Assembly: GCF_025370935.1 (NCBI RefSeq)
Contig: NC_133485.1
Location: 8,150,734 to 8,214,733, forward strand
DNA from: Choristoneura fumiferana
Taxonomy: Eukaryota; Arthropoda; Insecta; Lepidoptera; Tortricidae
Direction of reading: 5' to 3'
Length of the DNA stretch: 64,000 nucleotides
Shown one piece after another: positions 57,301-64,000 of the stretch (positions within the stretch are counted from its first letter, which is position 1; each line of letters opens with the position of its first letter). The translations under genes were made by a program, and so were the position numbers. Under the pieces are notes generated by a model, which had not been told where the DNA came from, did no database searches, and saw nothing but the letters and a program-made list of their open reading frames with translations.

Positions 57301-59003
57301 GGTTGCGTGGTTTTGTTTACTTTGTAACATTGAAAAAGTCCTGACTGAAGTCTTACCCCTTAACTATTTGGTTGTCGTTGAAATGATTGATTTCGAGGCT
57401 CGCAGCATAATGTACAGTCGAGTTCATAAACTTGTGAGCAAACATTTCATCAAATATATATGAACACAAACTGTATTTTAACGGCGTAGAAGCGTGTTCA
57501 GATATTTTTGATTGAATTTTTGCGCAAAAGTTTATGAACTCGACTGTAGTTCATACGTATGTAAACTCTTTATTGTACAAATGAAAAGAAACAAAATACA
57601 ATTAACAAACTTTGAGATACTTGTACAAAGGCAGACTTAAGGGAAATTAAAAATTCATAATTGTTTAAAGTCAATGTAATGTTTGTCATACATTACTCTT
57701 TTTTTCTCCGAATCCATTAATTGTTCAGAATTGTTATAAAACAAACCATTTAAAAATTTCAGGAAAATAAATATGAGTAACAAAAATTCTGACAAACATT
57801 ACATTATGAATGACTTGCGAAATTTATGCGACTGGATACGAACCGTGTGGATTGATTTGAAACTTACAATTTGACCAGTGGTGGCAAGTGGACAAGGTGT
57901 CTCCGATCAAGCTGTTCGACGAGAACAAGAGTCTGGCGGGGCTGAACCTGCGGCACCTGCTGTTCCAGCACGGGCGCGCCGAGTGCGTGCGCCGCGCCGT
58001 CGACGCCGTTTTCCAGCTCTGGCTGGACGGGAAGGTCAAGCCGCTGGTCGACTCCACCTGGGCGCTAGAAGACGTAAGTGCCAGCTTAAGTCCGGTTGCC
58101 ACCGCGAGCGGAGCGGACTCATTAATGACTTAGTTTATCGTACAACGATCGGCTGCATGAAAGTACTTAGACCTTGATGAAGACCTCTATGACTACTAAG
58201 TCATTAATGAAATGAGTCCGCTCCGCTCGCGGTGTAAATTGGGCTTTACGTTTTTAGGTAAACGTTTTTAGGTAGTGGACAGCCACTGGAGCGGACCGAG
58301 CGGTGAGCGAGATAACTACCAATAGAGTTACATAAAATCTGCGCTCCTTTTCTGTGAACAGGGTGTTGGTAGCTAGCTTAAAAAATCATAGAAAACCGGT
58401 TGGAGAAACGAGTGCAAGCGGGGAAGTGCGGAAGCGCCGGGAATGAAAAAACAGTCCGCAACTCCGCTCTGCAAAACTTTCTCGCTCCGCTCCGCTATCT
58501 AGCTCCGCGGCTATGGACAGACACAATCCACAACTCCGCTCCGCATAACCCCCCTCCCGTTCCGCTCCAGTAGACAATATTAAACTTTCAGGAGACTTGT
58601 CATCTTCTCAGGCCTTGTTAGCGCTCGTGTCATATTTATTCTGGATTTAGCGTACCTACTAAAGTTTTTACTAGATTATGGGTACTTTTAAAATAAACTT
58701 ATCGCGTTATAGGTCGCCGAAGCGATGCAAAAGATGCACGACCGTAAAAACATCGGGAAACTCGTGCTGGATCCGTCGCTGGAGCCCAAACCCAAGCCAG
58801 CCACGCCCGCTAAAGGCAAAGCCGGCAAGGAAAAGAAACCAGCCAAGGAGAGCTCCGAAGAAAAGAAAGATAAGGATAAAGATGAGGAGAAGAAGCCCGC
58901 TGAGAACGGAGAAAAGAACGGTGAGAAGGAAGCTGATGAACCGCTCACTAACGGTAACAGCGACGAAGGTCAGTCCCGAACCATTGTGGCCGCGCATGCG
59001 TAG
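27081..59003 (+). CDS. VAT1: Synaptic vesicle membrane protein VAT-1 homologue (8 exons, 464 aa)
   Basis: MDR-superfamily, NADPH quinone-oxidoreductase-like protein; in mammals VAT1 is cytosolic and membrane-associated, with roles in vesicle and mitochondrial dynamics. Residues 1-52 are an acidic, Pro/Glu/Lys-rich tail (MTENTDTPAAAAPEKTP). The catalytic GroES-like domain starts at MRAVVLTGFGGLKTVKIL and includes KACGLNFQDL and FECAGEIEQVGEGV. The Rossmann part has VHSAGGGVGQAVAQLAKTVD (about 191-210), VTVFGVCSKSKHEAL, GVDIVLDCLCGEE, LLRPMGRYILYG, then WWQVDKVSP and a last helix AEAMQKMHDRKNIGKLVLDP. A Lys/Glu-rich tail of about 80 residues follows. All eight exon phases join. The ATG at 27081 is the first in a GC-rich leader. 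The tail differs most from vertebrate VAT1. Confidence 0.96.
28165..28362 (+). repeat. Dispersed repeat F, near-complete ends
   Basis: 'ctagcttgtgcccgcggctt' at the start and 'actttcgcatttataatatt' at the end are the recognisable termini of a very common lepidopteran repeat. Confidence 0.78.
31853..31910 (+). repeat. Truncated head of family D
   Basis: 'aaaccggtaagtgccaatgg', 'gactcgctcactgagggttc' corresponds to the first 50 bp of the unit at 19116. Confidence 0.6.
32925..33125. other. GC-rich island in VAT1 intron 1
   Basis: About 200 bp of clearly higher GC (ggggtgcggggtgctcctg, cgcgggaggggcccccgg). Short open frames exist in several phases, but none resembles a known protein. It could be an alternative promoter or exon, or captured sequence. 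Confidence 0.4.
33685..33850 (+). repeat. Dispersed repeat G, partial copy
   Basis: 'cgacgcaaaaagaggggttt', 'acgggtggaccgatttgaat' and 'aaaatcggtttagccgtttt' match 15842-16330. Confidence 0.72.
35985..36215 (+). repeat. Dispersed repeat F, 3' part
   Basis: 'cctatgtgttattccaggtg', 'tttcatccaaatccgtctag' and 'actttcgcatttataataat' mark it. A second partial unit precedes it from about 35890. Confidence 0.72.
38481..38729. repeat. MITE with 26-bp TIRs (249 bp)
   Basis: 'gggccaatcaacttttttac' on the left is inverted as 'gtaaaatagttgattggccc' on the right with one mismatch, extending into 'cgacac' and 'gtgtcg'. ACCT lies directly outside both ends and may be a 4-bp duplication. Confidence 0.82.
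40310..40590 (+). repeat. Dispersed repeat fragment
   Basis: 'agtacctgggcgaccgagat', 'ttgctcgggctaaaactcg' and 'ccaaatttcatcgaaatcg' are a sequence I recognise as repeated in Lepidoptera. Borders are approximate. Confidence 0.5.
41568..41725. repeat. MITE with perfect 41-bp TIRs (158 bp)
   Basis: 41568-41608 (from 'gtacccttagtgtaagtttt') is the exact reverse complement of 41685-41725. The centre holds 'gcgcctctagcgg', also seen in element E. TA next to CCCTTAG on both sides would fit a mariner-type target. Confidence 0.92.
42370..42480. other. GC-rich patch in VAT1 intron 1
   Basis: 'gcttcgccgcgccgtcgcg' and 'acgccatggcggcgcgccg' stand out from the AT-rich surroundings. Function unknown. 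Confidence 0.35.
42725..42930 (-). repeat. Dispersed repeat F, reverse-related copy
   Basis: Begins 'aaaattcccgtgtcacagtg' and ends 'gaaatcgcgggcaacagcta', the usual 'gcgggcaacagctag' terminus of this repeat class. Confidence 0.68.
42951..43063. repeat. Palindromic MITE A, copy 3 (complete, 113 bp)
   Basis: 'cagggctactacgaaactcg' and 'agtttcgtagtagccctg' are inverted ends. The inner arms 'gtgcggtccctct' and 'agagggaccgcac' also pair, leaving a short AT centre. It is the best-preserved copy of the family. Confidence 0.92.
43446..44445. mobile_element. Long foldback element, interrupted by element E copy 2
   Basis: Left arm from 'ggtgacacagaatattagat' through 'cgctggtaccggcggcccaa' to 'cttgttccacaaaaatgatt' reappears inverted from about 43837 to 43959 and, beyond the inserted element, at 44390-44445. 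The arms are nearly 200 bp each, with about 210 bp of centre and no credible ORF. Similarity may extend about 15 bp further out on each side. Confidence 0.85.
43960..44389 (+). mobile_element. TIR element E, copy 2 (430 bp), nested in the foldback element
   Basis: TGAGGGCTATCG / CGATAGCCCTCA ends. The uninterrupted left arm of the host element (ctaattacggaat at 43498-43510) shows the original target as ccgtaattag. The element sits between AA and TT with no extra bases. Confidence 0.9.
46640..46910 (+). repeat. Family F-like repeat debris
   Basis: 'gccaaatttcagctcaatcg' and 'gagctccatcctacgga' resemble the body of dispersed lepidopteran repeats. Borders are uncertain. Confidence 0.4.
47330..47400. 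repeat. GC-rich patch with (ggcgggc)n microsatellite
   Basis: Four near-perfect 'gggcggc' repeats from about 47334 to 47358, followed by 'gcgaccgccgcgcgg'. Directly followed by MITE A copy 4. Confidence 0.7.
47416..47540. repeat. Palindromic MITE A, copy 4
   Basis: 'cagggctactacgaaactcg' to 'cgagtttcgtagttgcatga'. The inner 'cgctctcgtattaaatag' and 'gtgtcagagggaccgcac' match copies 1 and 3. The right tip has diverged. Confidence 0.85.
48891..49020 (+). CDS. VAT1: VAT1 exon 2
   Basis: Completes the Cys of KACGLNF, then QDLIVRQGAIDSPPKTPFIL and GFECAGEIEQVGEGVTNFK. TTTCAG acceptor, GTAAGT donor; 130 bp, exit phase 0. Confidence 0.96.
49021..50387 (+). other. VAT1 intron 2, first part
   Basis: AT-rich. 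The one structured piece is a compound hairpin at 49505-49590. Nothing else recognisable. Confidence 0.5.
49505..49590. other. Compound hairpin in VAT1 intron 2
   Basis: 'gtgcctcagcac' (49505-49516) pairs with 'gtgctgaggcac' (49579-49590), and 'ccatcagga' (49539-49547) pairs with 'tcctgatgg' (49567-49575). A structured RNA or small MITE is possible; no family recognised. Confidence 0.45.
50388..51095 (+). repeat. tRNA-headed SINE (family T), split by an inserted element
   Basis: tRNA-like head 50390-50457 with A box 'tggccaagtggttagag' and B box 'gggttcgattccc'. The body 'aatacgaatgtttgttcttg' follows, and the 3' part 'gctttgcttagtttgggact' and 'ggtgtcaagtgtcccatgat' resumes after the insertion at about 50986. 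Confidence 0.88.
50535..50985. mobile_element. TIR element inserted in the SINE
   Basis: 'gttaattaaataactgaaaa' at 50539 and 'ttttcagttatttaattaac' ending at 50982 are perfect 22-bp inverted ends. The two SINE halves continue directly on either side. The internal 400 bp is non-coding. Confidence 0.85.
51096..51360. repeat. Imperfect tandem duplication, AT-rich
   Basis: 'aggtttttataatagttata' and 'cagaaaagtacatacaaaat' occur twice about 130 bp apart (near 51130 and 51265). A (att)n and (aaat)n tail follows. Confidence 0.75.
51538..51683. repeat. PIF/Harbinger-like MITE C, copy 3 (best preserved)
   Basis: 'ggggctgtttcaccagccat' is inverted to 'gaatgaaacagcccct', with near-perfect inner arms ('gatgccgtctc', 'gagacggcatc'). 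TAA flanks both sides. It ends 162 bp before VAT1 exon 3. Confidence 0.9.
51846..52061 (+). CDS. VAT1: VAT1 exon 3
   Basis: VGDQVVALPEYRAWAELVSV, LPAGMSPLDAVAVTTNYTVA, then LAPGKSLLVHSAGGGV. The NADPH glycine motif is cut by the intron after GGV. CATAG acceptor, GTAAGT donor; exactly 72 codons. Confidence 0.96.
52062..53777 (+). other. VAT1 intron 3
   Basis: Contains a family F scrap at about 52300-52500 ('gtgtgttattccagagattc'). The rest shows nothing recognisable. Confidence 0.5.
53778..53929 (+). CDS. VAT1: VAT1 exon 4
   Basis: GQAVAQLAKTVDNVTVFGVC, SKSKHEALKANNNNIDHLLE, RGSDYTSEVR. It finishes the glycine motif of the Rossmann fold. GCCAG acceptor, GTGAGT donor; exit phase 2. Confidence 0.96.
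54188..54722 (+). repeat. Dispersed repeat D, full copy in VAT1 intron 4
   Basis: Opens 'aaaaaccggccaagagcgtg', carries a 'gggggggggg' run, 'aaccgttatagttttccta' and 'gacagacagacagacaggca', and closes 'ttttgactacggaacccta'. This is the reference copy for the family in this window. Confidence 0.88.
55318..55835 (+). repeat. Dispersed repeat D, second copy in VAT1 intron 4
   Basis: 'aaaaccggccaagtgcgtgt' to 'ggacaacggaaccctagaaa', with 'gcggacagacggacggacat' inside; diverged from the copy 600 bp upstream. The rest of intron 4 (53930-56528) shows nothing recognisable. Confidence 0.82.
56529..56632 (+). CDS. VAT1: VAT1 exon 5
   Basis: KINPDGVDIVLDCLCGEECN, RGYSLLRPMGRYILYG. CGTCAG acceptor, GTAAGT donor; exit phase 1. 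Confidence 0.96.
56713..56768 (+). CDS. VAT1: VAT1 exon 6 (56 bp)
   Basis: SSNIVTGETKSFFSTARA, matching the short 'NLLTG...ARTWW' part of VAT1. CGCAG acceptor, GTGAGT donor; exit phase 0. Confidence 0.93.
57413..57548. repeat. MITE with 21-bp TIRs in VAT1 intron 6 (136 bp)
   Basis: 'tacagtcgagttcataaact' is inverted to 'agtttatgaactcgactgta' at 57528-57548. TA next to CAGTCGAG suggests a Tc1/mariner-type element. Confidence 0.9.
57879..58073 (+). CDS. VAT1: VAT1 exon 7
   Basis: WWQVDKVSPIKLFDENKSLA, LNLRHLLFQHGRAECVRRAV and VKPLVDSTWALED. ACCAG acceptor, GTAAGT donor; exactly 65 codons. Confidence 0.96.
58100..58234. repeat. Foldback repeat 26 bp after VAT1 exon 7
   Basis: 'caccgcgagcggagcggact' ... 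'cattaatgacttag' is repeated inverted as 'ctaagtcattaatga' ... 'agtccgctccgctcgcggtg', with an extra 5 bp in the right arm. Confidence 0.85.
58250..58575. repeat. 'ccgctccgct'-rich repeat in VAT1 intron 7
   Basis: Several 'ctccgctccg', 'gagcggaccgagcgg' and 'aactccgct' words cluster here and match the tips of the foldback next to it. The unit structure is not resolved. Confidence 0.55.
58713..59003 (+). CDS. VAT1: VAT1 exon 8 with stop codon
   Basis: VAEAMQKMHDRKNIGKLVLD closes the MDR domain. A Lys/Glu/Pro-rich tail then ends EGQSRTIVAAHA and TAG. TTATAG acceptor. A GTCAGT at 58969 could act as an alternative donor inside the tail. Confidence 0.93.
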   Translation, partial: VAEAMQKMHDRKNIGKLVLDPSLEPKPKPATPAKGKAGKEKKPAKESSEEKKDKDKDEEKKPAENGEKNGEKEADEPLTNGNSDEGQSRTIVAAHA

Positions 59004-62000
59004 ACGCGTAGAGGCTTCGCATCGTATATTTATATGCGTTAATTTTGGTTTACGCTTTTATTTTAAGTATTATTTTATATCTACGCACGCACTGGTTAAA
59101 CGCACGACGCAGATAAGGTAACGTTATGTTTACTGCCGAGTTTTGTCTATAGTTCTATAATTCCTTAAACAAAATGCTTTAGGTTATCGTAGGTATTTAT
59201 TTAGGAATTTGTTAGGAGAAGCTTCATTCTACGATTTGTAGTCACGCACGCAGATACCGACGGGCAAAAATTCATCCAACAGACTAATTCACATGGAACT
59301 GAGAGAGTCCTTGATTGAAAGGTATCGATATATTTACTCCTAAACTGACAGTGGCGACACAATGAGGGCTATCGCGTATGAATTCGCCGCTAGAGGCGCT
59401 AGTGTAGCGTGAGGTCTCCGAAATGTCAAATCTCATAGTTTTTGGTGAGCTAGCTTTGGTGAGCATTGAAACAGTTTTGTCTTTCGGAAACTTTTGTCCT
59501 CCCTTTTTTTTCCGAACAAAACGGGAATATCAACACTGATTGCTCGATATTTTTATGGTACGATTTTAAGGTGTATTAAATATGATTTTAATCTAAACTT
59601 TGTATTCACGCCCGTAATAACAGACTTTGAAAGCCACACTTTAAAACCTCACGCAACAGTGGCCCCATCTAGAAAGACAAAAAACGATAGCCCTCATTGT
59701 GCGAATCCCATTTAAAAAATGGAACATTCTCTCTGTTCAGACTAATGATCAGTAAGAAGTGTCTTTGTTTGTACTAAAATATCTTGTTTTTTTTTAAAGA
59801 TTATGCTTGTTATGGTCGGGTAGATACATTTTTTCGAAGCTGAAAGAACTGTAGAACAGTAAATACCATTATAAACTATTTCTGGTCTTCTGACTGGTGT
59901 GCAGGAATAGGACACAAAACCTCAGAAGCACATAAGAAATAATGAGTCACTAAAAATATTTTCCTCATGTACTATTTAGTGCCAATAAAGCATAAGGGTA
60001 ATAGAGATATTAGTAAAATCGTTTATTAAAATAAACATAAATTTATTTTCATATTGATATAAAATTATGGAATTCGAAACAACACGAAAATGTTTTTTTT
60101 ATCAAATCGAGATTTAAAACCACGTAATTATCACGATTATAGAGAATTAGAGAGAATACTTGGGTCCGTTCGTCCGTTATCTGAGTCTTAACCTACCTCA
60201 TTTAAAATTGCTACCTTATCTACCGAGCTTCGACCGCCGTGGAACGTGTAAAGTTTTAGCTAGCAGTAGCAAGCCCTACTAGACTACGCGCGGCGCCATC
60301 AGCGTTCAGCGTTTGCCCTGCAGTTACCTAGCAGCATCCGCAAACGCAATGAACAGAGAAAAACGCTCGCCACCTCCGGTCGCGCGTTGTCGTGCTCGGG
60401 CCTTAACGCGCCGTGCGCTTAGCCAGACAGGTCATAATAAGTCGGGTCGACGATCTTTACTTTAGATTTAAGATACAGCCAAATCACAATCATACTAAAA
60501 TATATTTTTATATTTATCTATGCAAAATATTAGTAATGGATTCAGTATCCATAAACCACCATAATATAGCCTTCACTGGCTATTAACTAAATTTTGAGTA
60601 AACGGTGGATTGTGGACATTGAATTCCAAGAAGGAAGTTTTGAAAGCTGTTGTATGCCAATTAGGGAGGCATGGTCTTAGTGTGTTGAGATAATAAATAA
60701 CATGCGCCATATTCATTTAAATTTACCTACTTTGCCTATTTAATTAAGGCTGTTAAACGCCGTTTAGTGCGTGATAAGCTTTTTACGAAGCAATTAGTTT
60801 TAGTTAGCTCGATAAGCTCGCGGGCACTAATAGCGTTCTGTGAACTTACAGAGTCGAAGGAAAAGGAGAAGGAGAAGGAGAAGGAATCTAGCTGAATTGT
60901 TTCTCCCGAGGACTGGACCAGACAAACCACCGCCAATTGATTATTTTATAGTTGAGCTGTTCGTTCGACCGCGCCGCAGCGCCGGCCTCCTACACTATGT
61001 TGCCTGATGTTTATTATGTTTCATCTATATGAATAAGCTTGCTTACGAGATTGTTCGATGCCCCAGTAGTAAGGGTAACTGTAATAATGTTTCTGTAACG
61101 ACGCCCAAGACGCTCCCGGATCGAGCATTGTCGTATATTTTCTTACTTAGTGTTAAATCCGTCTATCGTTTACATTCTTGTCTTTTAATTTAGTTCACGA
61201 TTATAAATTATTGAACGGTTACGCAATCGGTATAGATACTTCGTATGCGACAGCGAAATTAAGGATAATTATATTTTTGTATTCCGTACTTTTATATTAA
61301 TTTGGCCTAAGTTAGGATTGTTTTAACACTGAACTCGTCTACGATTTTTTATAGTTTAACGTTTAAGACTTTATTTTTAAGATGAGATATTTTAATCTGC
61401 AGTTATTTTGAATGGCTATTATACCTATATGTAAGGTGCAGAGATGCTTAATCTTTATGTATGTTAAGCTTTAATATTTTATTAGTAAATGTTTAAAATT
61501 TGGCCCTCGAGACCTCCCCGCCCGGGCTCCACTGCCGCCGTGTCGTGCCGTGCCGCGCCGTGCCGTGTCTACTCTAAACGAACGAACCAATGAAAACATT
61601 AAGTGTGATATTTTTGTAGTATGCTAGATATGTTGCGGTGTTTTTATGCTGCCTGAACATGACATTTTTTTATTTGAGCTTCAAATGCATTTATTTTATA
61701 TTTTTATACTTCAATTTTGTAAATCATTTTCTAGTTAAGAGATGAAATTCGTTTCGCACCAGGCGTCGACGCCACGCGGGCGAGCTTGTAGTTATGGGAA
61801 TATCGAACTTGTATTTTTGTGGCCGTCTGCCGGCCGGGTCCTTGATAATGATAAAACTAGGACGGGTTCAAACGTGGGTTCAAAGCTACATATACAATAA
61901 AATAAAATGAGTCATATTTTTATACAAAAACTATGACAAAATCTCTTTCTAAGAAGCTTTTTATGTATCTTTACACACAAATATCACATATCTAATCACA

Positions 62001-62900
62001 AAACGCATTCACACGATGTAAATTAGAATAATATTTTGATACCAATATTCACTGCATTTCTTTTCTAATTTTGTATGGTTGTAAGTAATGTTTTACCGCC
62101 ATAATGTACAGTATGGTTCTAAGTGTATGTACCCAGTACCTACTTAATGTTTTATCTGTACTATCACACATATCATGGGGGTGTATGTAACCCTGAGAGG
62201 CTGCGAGTGCTCAAGCGGCGCGCGTCTCCCTCCGCGGCTCGCGAGAGACTCGTTTAGGATTTTTATAAAGACTTTACCCTTTTATAAGATTAAGCGCGAG
62301 CCAGGCGCGCGCCGCCCCCGCAGGAAGGTAGCCGACCACCTGTCCCAGCCCACCAGGCTGTTGTTGAGGACTAGATAGCTTTTGTACTCGGACGCAGTGA
62401 CGGAGTAGCAGCGACGCTGCGAGATGCTGCTTGGGTATCGTACGGTGGCTTGGTGCTAGTTTCGTCTTGTATTGTACGCGGATACGACTCGCTTCAGTGT
62501 CTCGGACCAATATCTACTTCTAATCAATCTTTGTCGCTTTGTGTGTCAAATACCTATGTGCGAATTTCTTGTAATGTAAACATATATAATTAATGAAACC
62601 TGTATTAGACCTGTATAATGGTTTAGATTTATCCTCGATTTTCCTTCTGTGAGAATACCTGATGAAAATCGATCAATAGTGAGTCGGCAGCTGGTGTGAC
62701 GCCGTTCTGATCGTGTCCAAAGTTGTTGTAGTTTAGGGTGTAACGATGCCAATATTTATTGCGGGTTGCAGCGGAGGTCGCGTCGCGCCAGCGCCGACGG
62801 CCAGAGGCTGGGCCATTCTGTATTACACGTTTATTTTTATAAGGGCGGGCCAGTGTGATATCTATACTATGAAATGGATAAATAAATATGTATGATCTGT
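59004..62900 (+). other. Probable VAT1 3' UTR and downstream sequence
   Basis: No coding signal. Candidate poly(A) signals include AATAAA near 59986, 61896 and 62880; the last is followed by a GT/T-rich stretch. Element E copy 3 lies at 59363-59696. Other landmarks are a (aaggag)n tract at 60857-60885 and a 'gccgtgccgcgccgtgcc' patch near 61545. How far the transcript goes is unknown. Confidence 0.5.
59363..59696 (+). mobile_element. TIR element E, copy 3 (334 bp, internally deleted)
   Basis: TGAGGGCTATCG / CGATAGCCCTCA ends flanked by AA and TT. Compared with copy 2 it lacks about 85 bp after 'tgagctagc'. It begins 359 bp after the VAT1 stop, probably within its 3' UTR. Confidence 0.88.
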
Positions 62901-63642
62901 AAAAATGCTTACTGGGGCCTTTTATTTTATTTTCCCTATCCCACTATATCCCTACTATAGTGGTGCCTTATGCTAACACTATTTTAGGGATCTGATTAGC
63001 AGCTATGAGTTTCTGAGATGCATGTGCGTATCTAGTTCTAAAAACTTCTATAAATCTGCACTCCCAGTTTAAAGGTGCTTTATCCACAGGCGAGGCGAGA
63101 CGATAAGTTAATTGAGATTAGTAGGGCACATCTTAGGTGGAAACAATACTGATTGGCGAGGATGTGCGCTACAGGAATTAATATTTTTGTTATTGTAATA
63201 ATCAACCGAATCGCAGCGTTACAGTGTTCATTAACTCCGCACCAACGATTCAACACTTCTCAATTCTCGTTCCACTTCATCTCGCCACACCTCGCTGGTG
63301 GAAAAGCACCTTACAGGTTCACCCTTTGGGCATTTAAGTACGAGCTACTGCTATTTCTGTAAATTCAAATAAAACAAGTTTTTGACTATGTAATATGTAT
63401 TTACAAACTATATTGAATACAAAACTAAATCCTTAGAGCATAATTACTCGGACAGGACATGCAAATTATGCATAAGGCTCAAGTAGCCCCTTTTACCATA
63501 CCGTTAGCAAATAAATGGCAAATTTTGGCGACAATCCCGAGACTTGAGACTACGGCATGCCGCTCTCTAATCATATTCTCTCCAAGTAAGTATAGTCTGC
63601 TCCAGGTCAAATTCAGACTGGTACTCGACAACACAAGGCACG
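62901..63642. other. Intergenic region between VAT1 and the dynein light chain gene
   Basis: Convergent gene ends. No repeat or gene recognised; it may include the 3' UTR of the minus-strand gene. Confidence 0.5.
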
Positions 63643-63808
63643 TTAATCAAAGTAGATGCCGTAGACGACGGCGCAGGCGTGGATGTGGCAGTTCTCGAAG
63701 GTGCGCGACGCGAACGTGTCGCGCTCGTGGTCCCACAGGAAGGAGTGCGAGATGTGCAGGCTCTGCTGCCGACGCTGCGAGATGTTCACACACACTATTA
63801 TCCGGTAC
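63643..63808 (-). CDS. Tctex-type dynein light chain, last exon
   Basis: Begins after CCGCAG with the third base of a Lys codon, then YRIIVCVNISQRRQQ, and stops at 63645-63643. 166 bp, entry phase 2. Confidence 0.88.
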
Positions 63809-64000
63809 CTGCGGTCAAATGAAACACTGAGTTCATGCTCATACAGACAATGACTTTCAGCAAATTCAAAGCAAATAGGTTCCATCTTTTTCCCTCATCT
63901 TGAGCACTGTGGCAGCCAGGTACAGCCGGTAGTACGAAAGCCTAGCCGTGACTGTTAATTTCTGCACGCAATTATACTTGCCAGCCAGCCCCACACGCCC
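63643..64000 (-). CDS. Tctex-1/DYNLT-family dynein light chain, C-terminal part, 5'-partial
   Basis: Two minus-strand exons join (63978-64000 and 63643-63808). Together they read RVGLAGKYRIIVCVNISQ, then LHISHSFLWDHERDTFASRT and CHIHACAVVYGIYFD with a TAA stop. The pattern 'KY.....V.IG......I...CLWD...D.FAS..F.N....A..VYG.YF' is the C-terminal half of the Tctex-1 domain. The VYGIYFD ending and SFLWD are closer to the DYNLT5/TCTEX1D1-like group than to DYNLT1, though this is judged from memory of the family. Members serve as dynein light chains or ciliary/axonemal components. The gene starts beyond the right edge and faces VAT1 tail to tail. Confidence 0.87.
63978..64000 (-). CDS. Tctex-type dynein light chain, penultimate exon (partial)
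   Basis: 23 bp visible: RVGLAGK, with donor AA|GTATAA. Chosen because the phase joins the last exon and gives GKYRI at the expected place. Confidence 0.65.

Noticed and set aside
58688..58997. Two minus-strand ORFs rich in Ser/Phe/Leu, membrane-like
   Set aside because: Antisense reading of the Lys/Glu-rich tail codons of VAT1 exon 8; hydrophobicity is a codon-complement effect.
58678..59121. 147-codon plus-strand ORF over VAT1 exon 8
   Set aside because: Frame-shifted shadow of the lysine-rich VAT1 tail; the frame joining exon 7 gives AEAMQKMHDRKNIGKLVL.
63459..63830. 123-codon plus-strand ORF
   Set aside because: Its second half is the antisense of the conserved Tctex-1 exon; the rest has no resemblance to known proteins.
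63810..63885. Coding extension MEPICFEFAESHCLYEHEL upstream of the last Tctex-type exon
   Set aside because: It crosses a good CCGCAG acceptor and does not resemble the Tctex-1 domain; joining to 63978-64000 in phase gives the conserved KYRIIV context.

Overview
The window looks like nuclear DNA of a moth or butterfly (Lepidoptera). It is AT-rich, its genes are split by many introns with GT/AG borders, and it is full of short interspersed repeats of kinds I know from lepidopteran genomes: two tRNA-headed SINE families, palindromic MITEs, and dispersed repeats carrying 'gggttccg' and 'cccgcggcttcgcccgcg' motifs. There is no bacterial, viral or CRISPR signal. Three genes can be rebuilt exon by exon and a fourth is cut by the right edge.

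Layout: (1) 1-10498, minus strand: a retinoblastoma-family pocket protein (Rbf, p107/p130 type). Eighteen coding exons are visible; the 3' end runs off the left edge and the 5' border of exon 8 is unresolved. (2) 11280-21563, plus strand: RBFA, the mitochondrial ribosome-binding factor A, six exons and 347 codons. It is head-to-head with Rbf across about 780 bp that hold an E2F-like site and two MITE copies. (3) 21564-26820: intergenic, mostly repeats. (4) 27081-59003, plus strand: a VAT-1 homologue (NADPH quinone-oxidoreductase-like MDR protein), eight coding exons and 464 codons, with a GC-rich promoter and a 21.6 kb first intron. Its probable 3' UTR reaches a poly(A) signal near 62880. (5) 63643-64000, minus strand: the last two coding exons of a Tctex-1/DYNLT-type dynein light chain, convergent with VAT1.

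The genes are housekeeping or cell-regulatory and form no obvious pathway. Rbf and RBFA probably share a regulatory interval, joining a cell-cycle repressor to a mitochondrial ribosome-assembly factor. I found no gene cluster that would be a new multi-gene system. The unusual material is in the mobile elements: a TIR family seen three times at AA|TT sites without a visible target-site duplication (one copy nested in a large foldback element), three MITEs with TTA/TAA duplications, a MITE 21 bp upstream of an RBFA exon, a mosaic non-LTR retrotransposon fossil, and a 53-bp perfect inverted repeat. Exon borders were read by eye from splice sites, reading phase and family resemblance; no alignment or transcript data were available.
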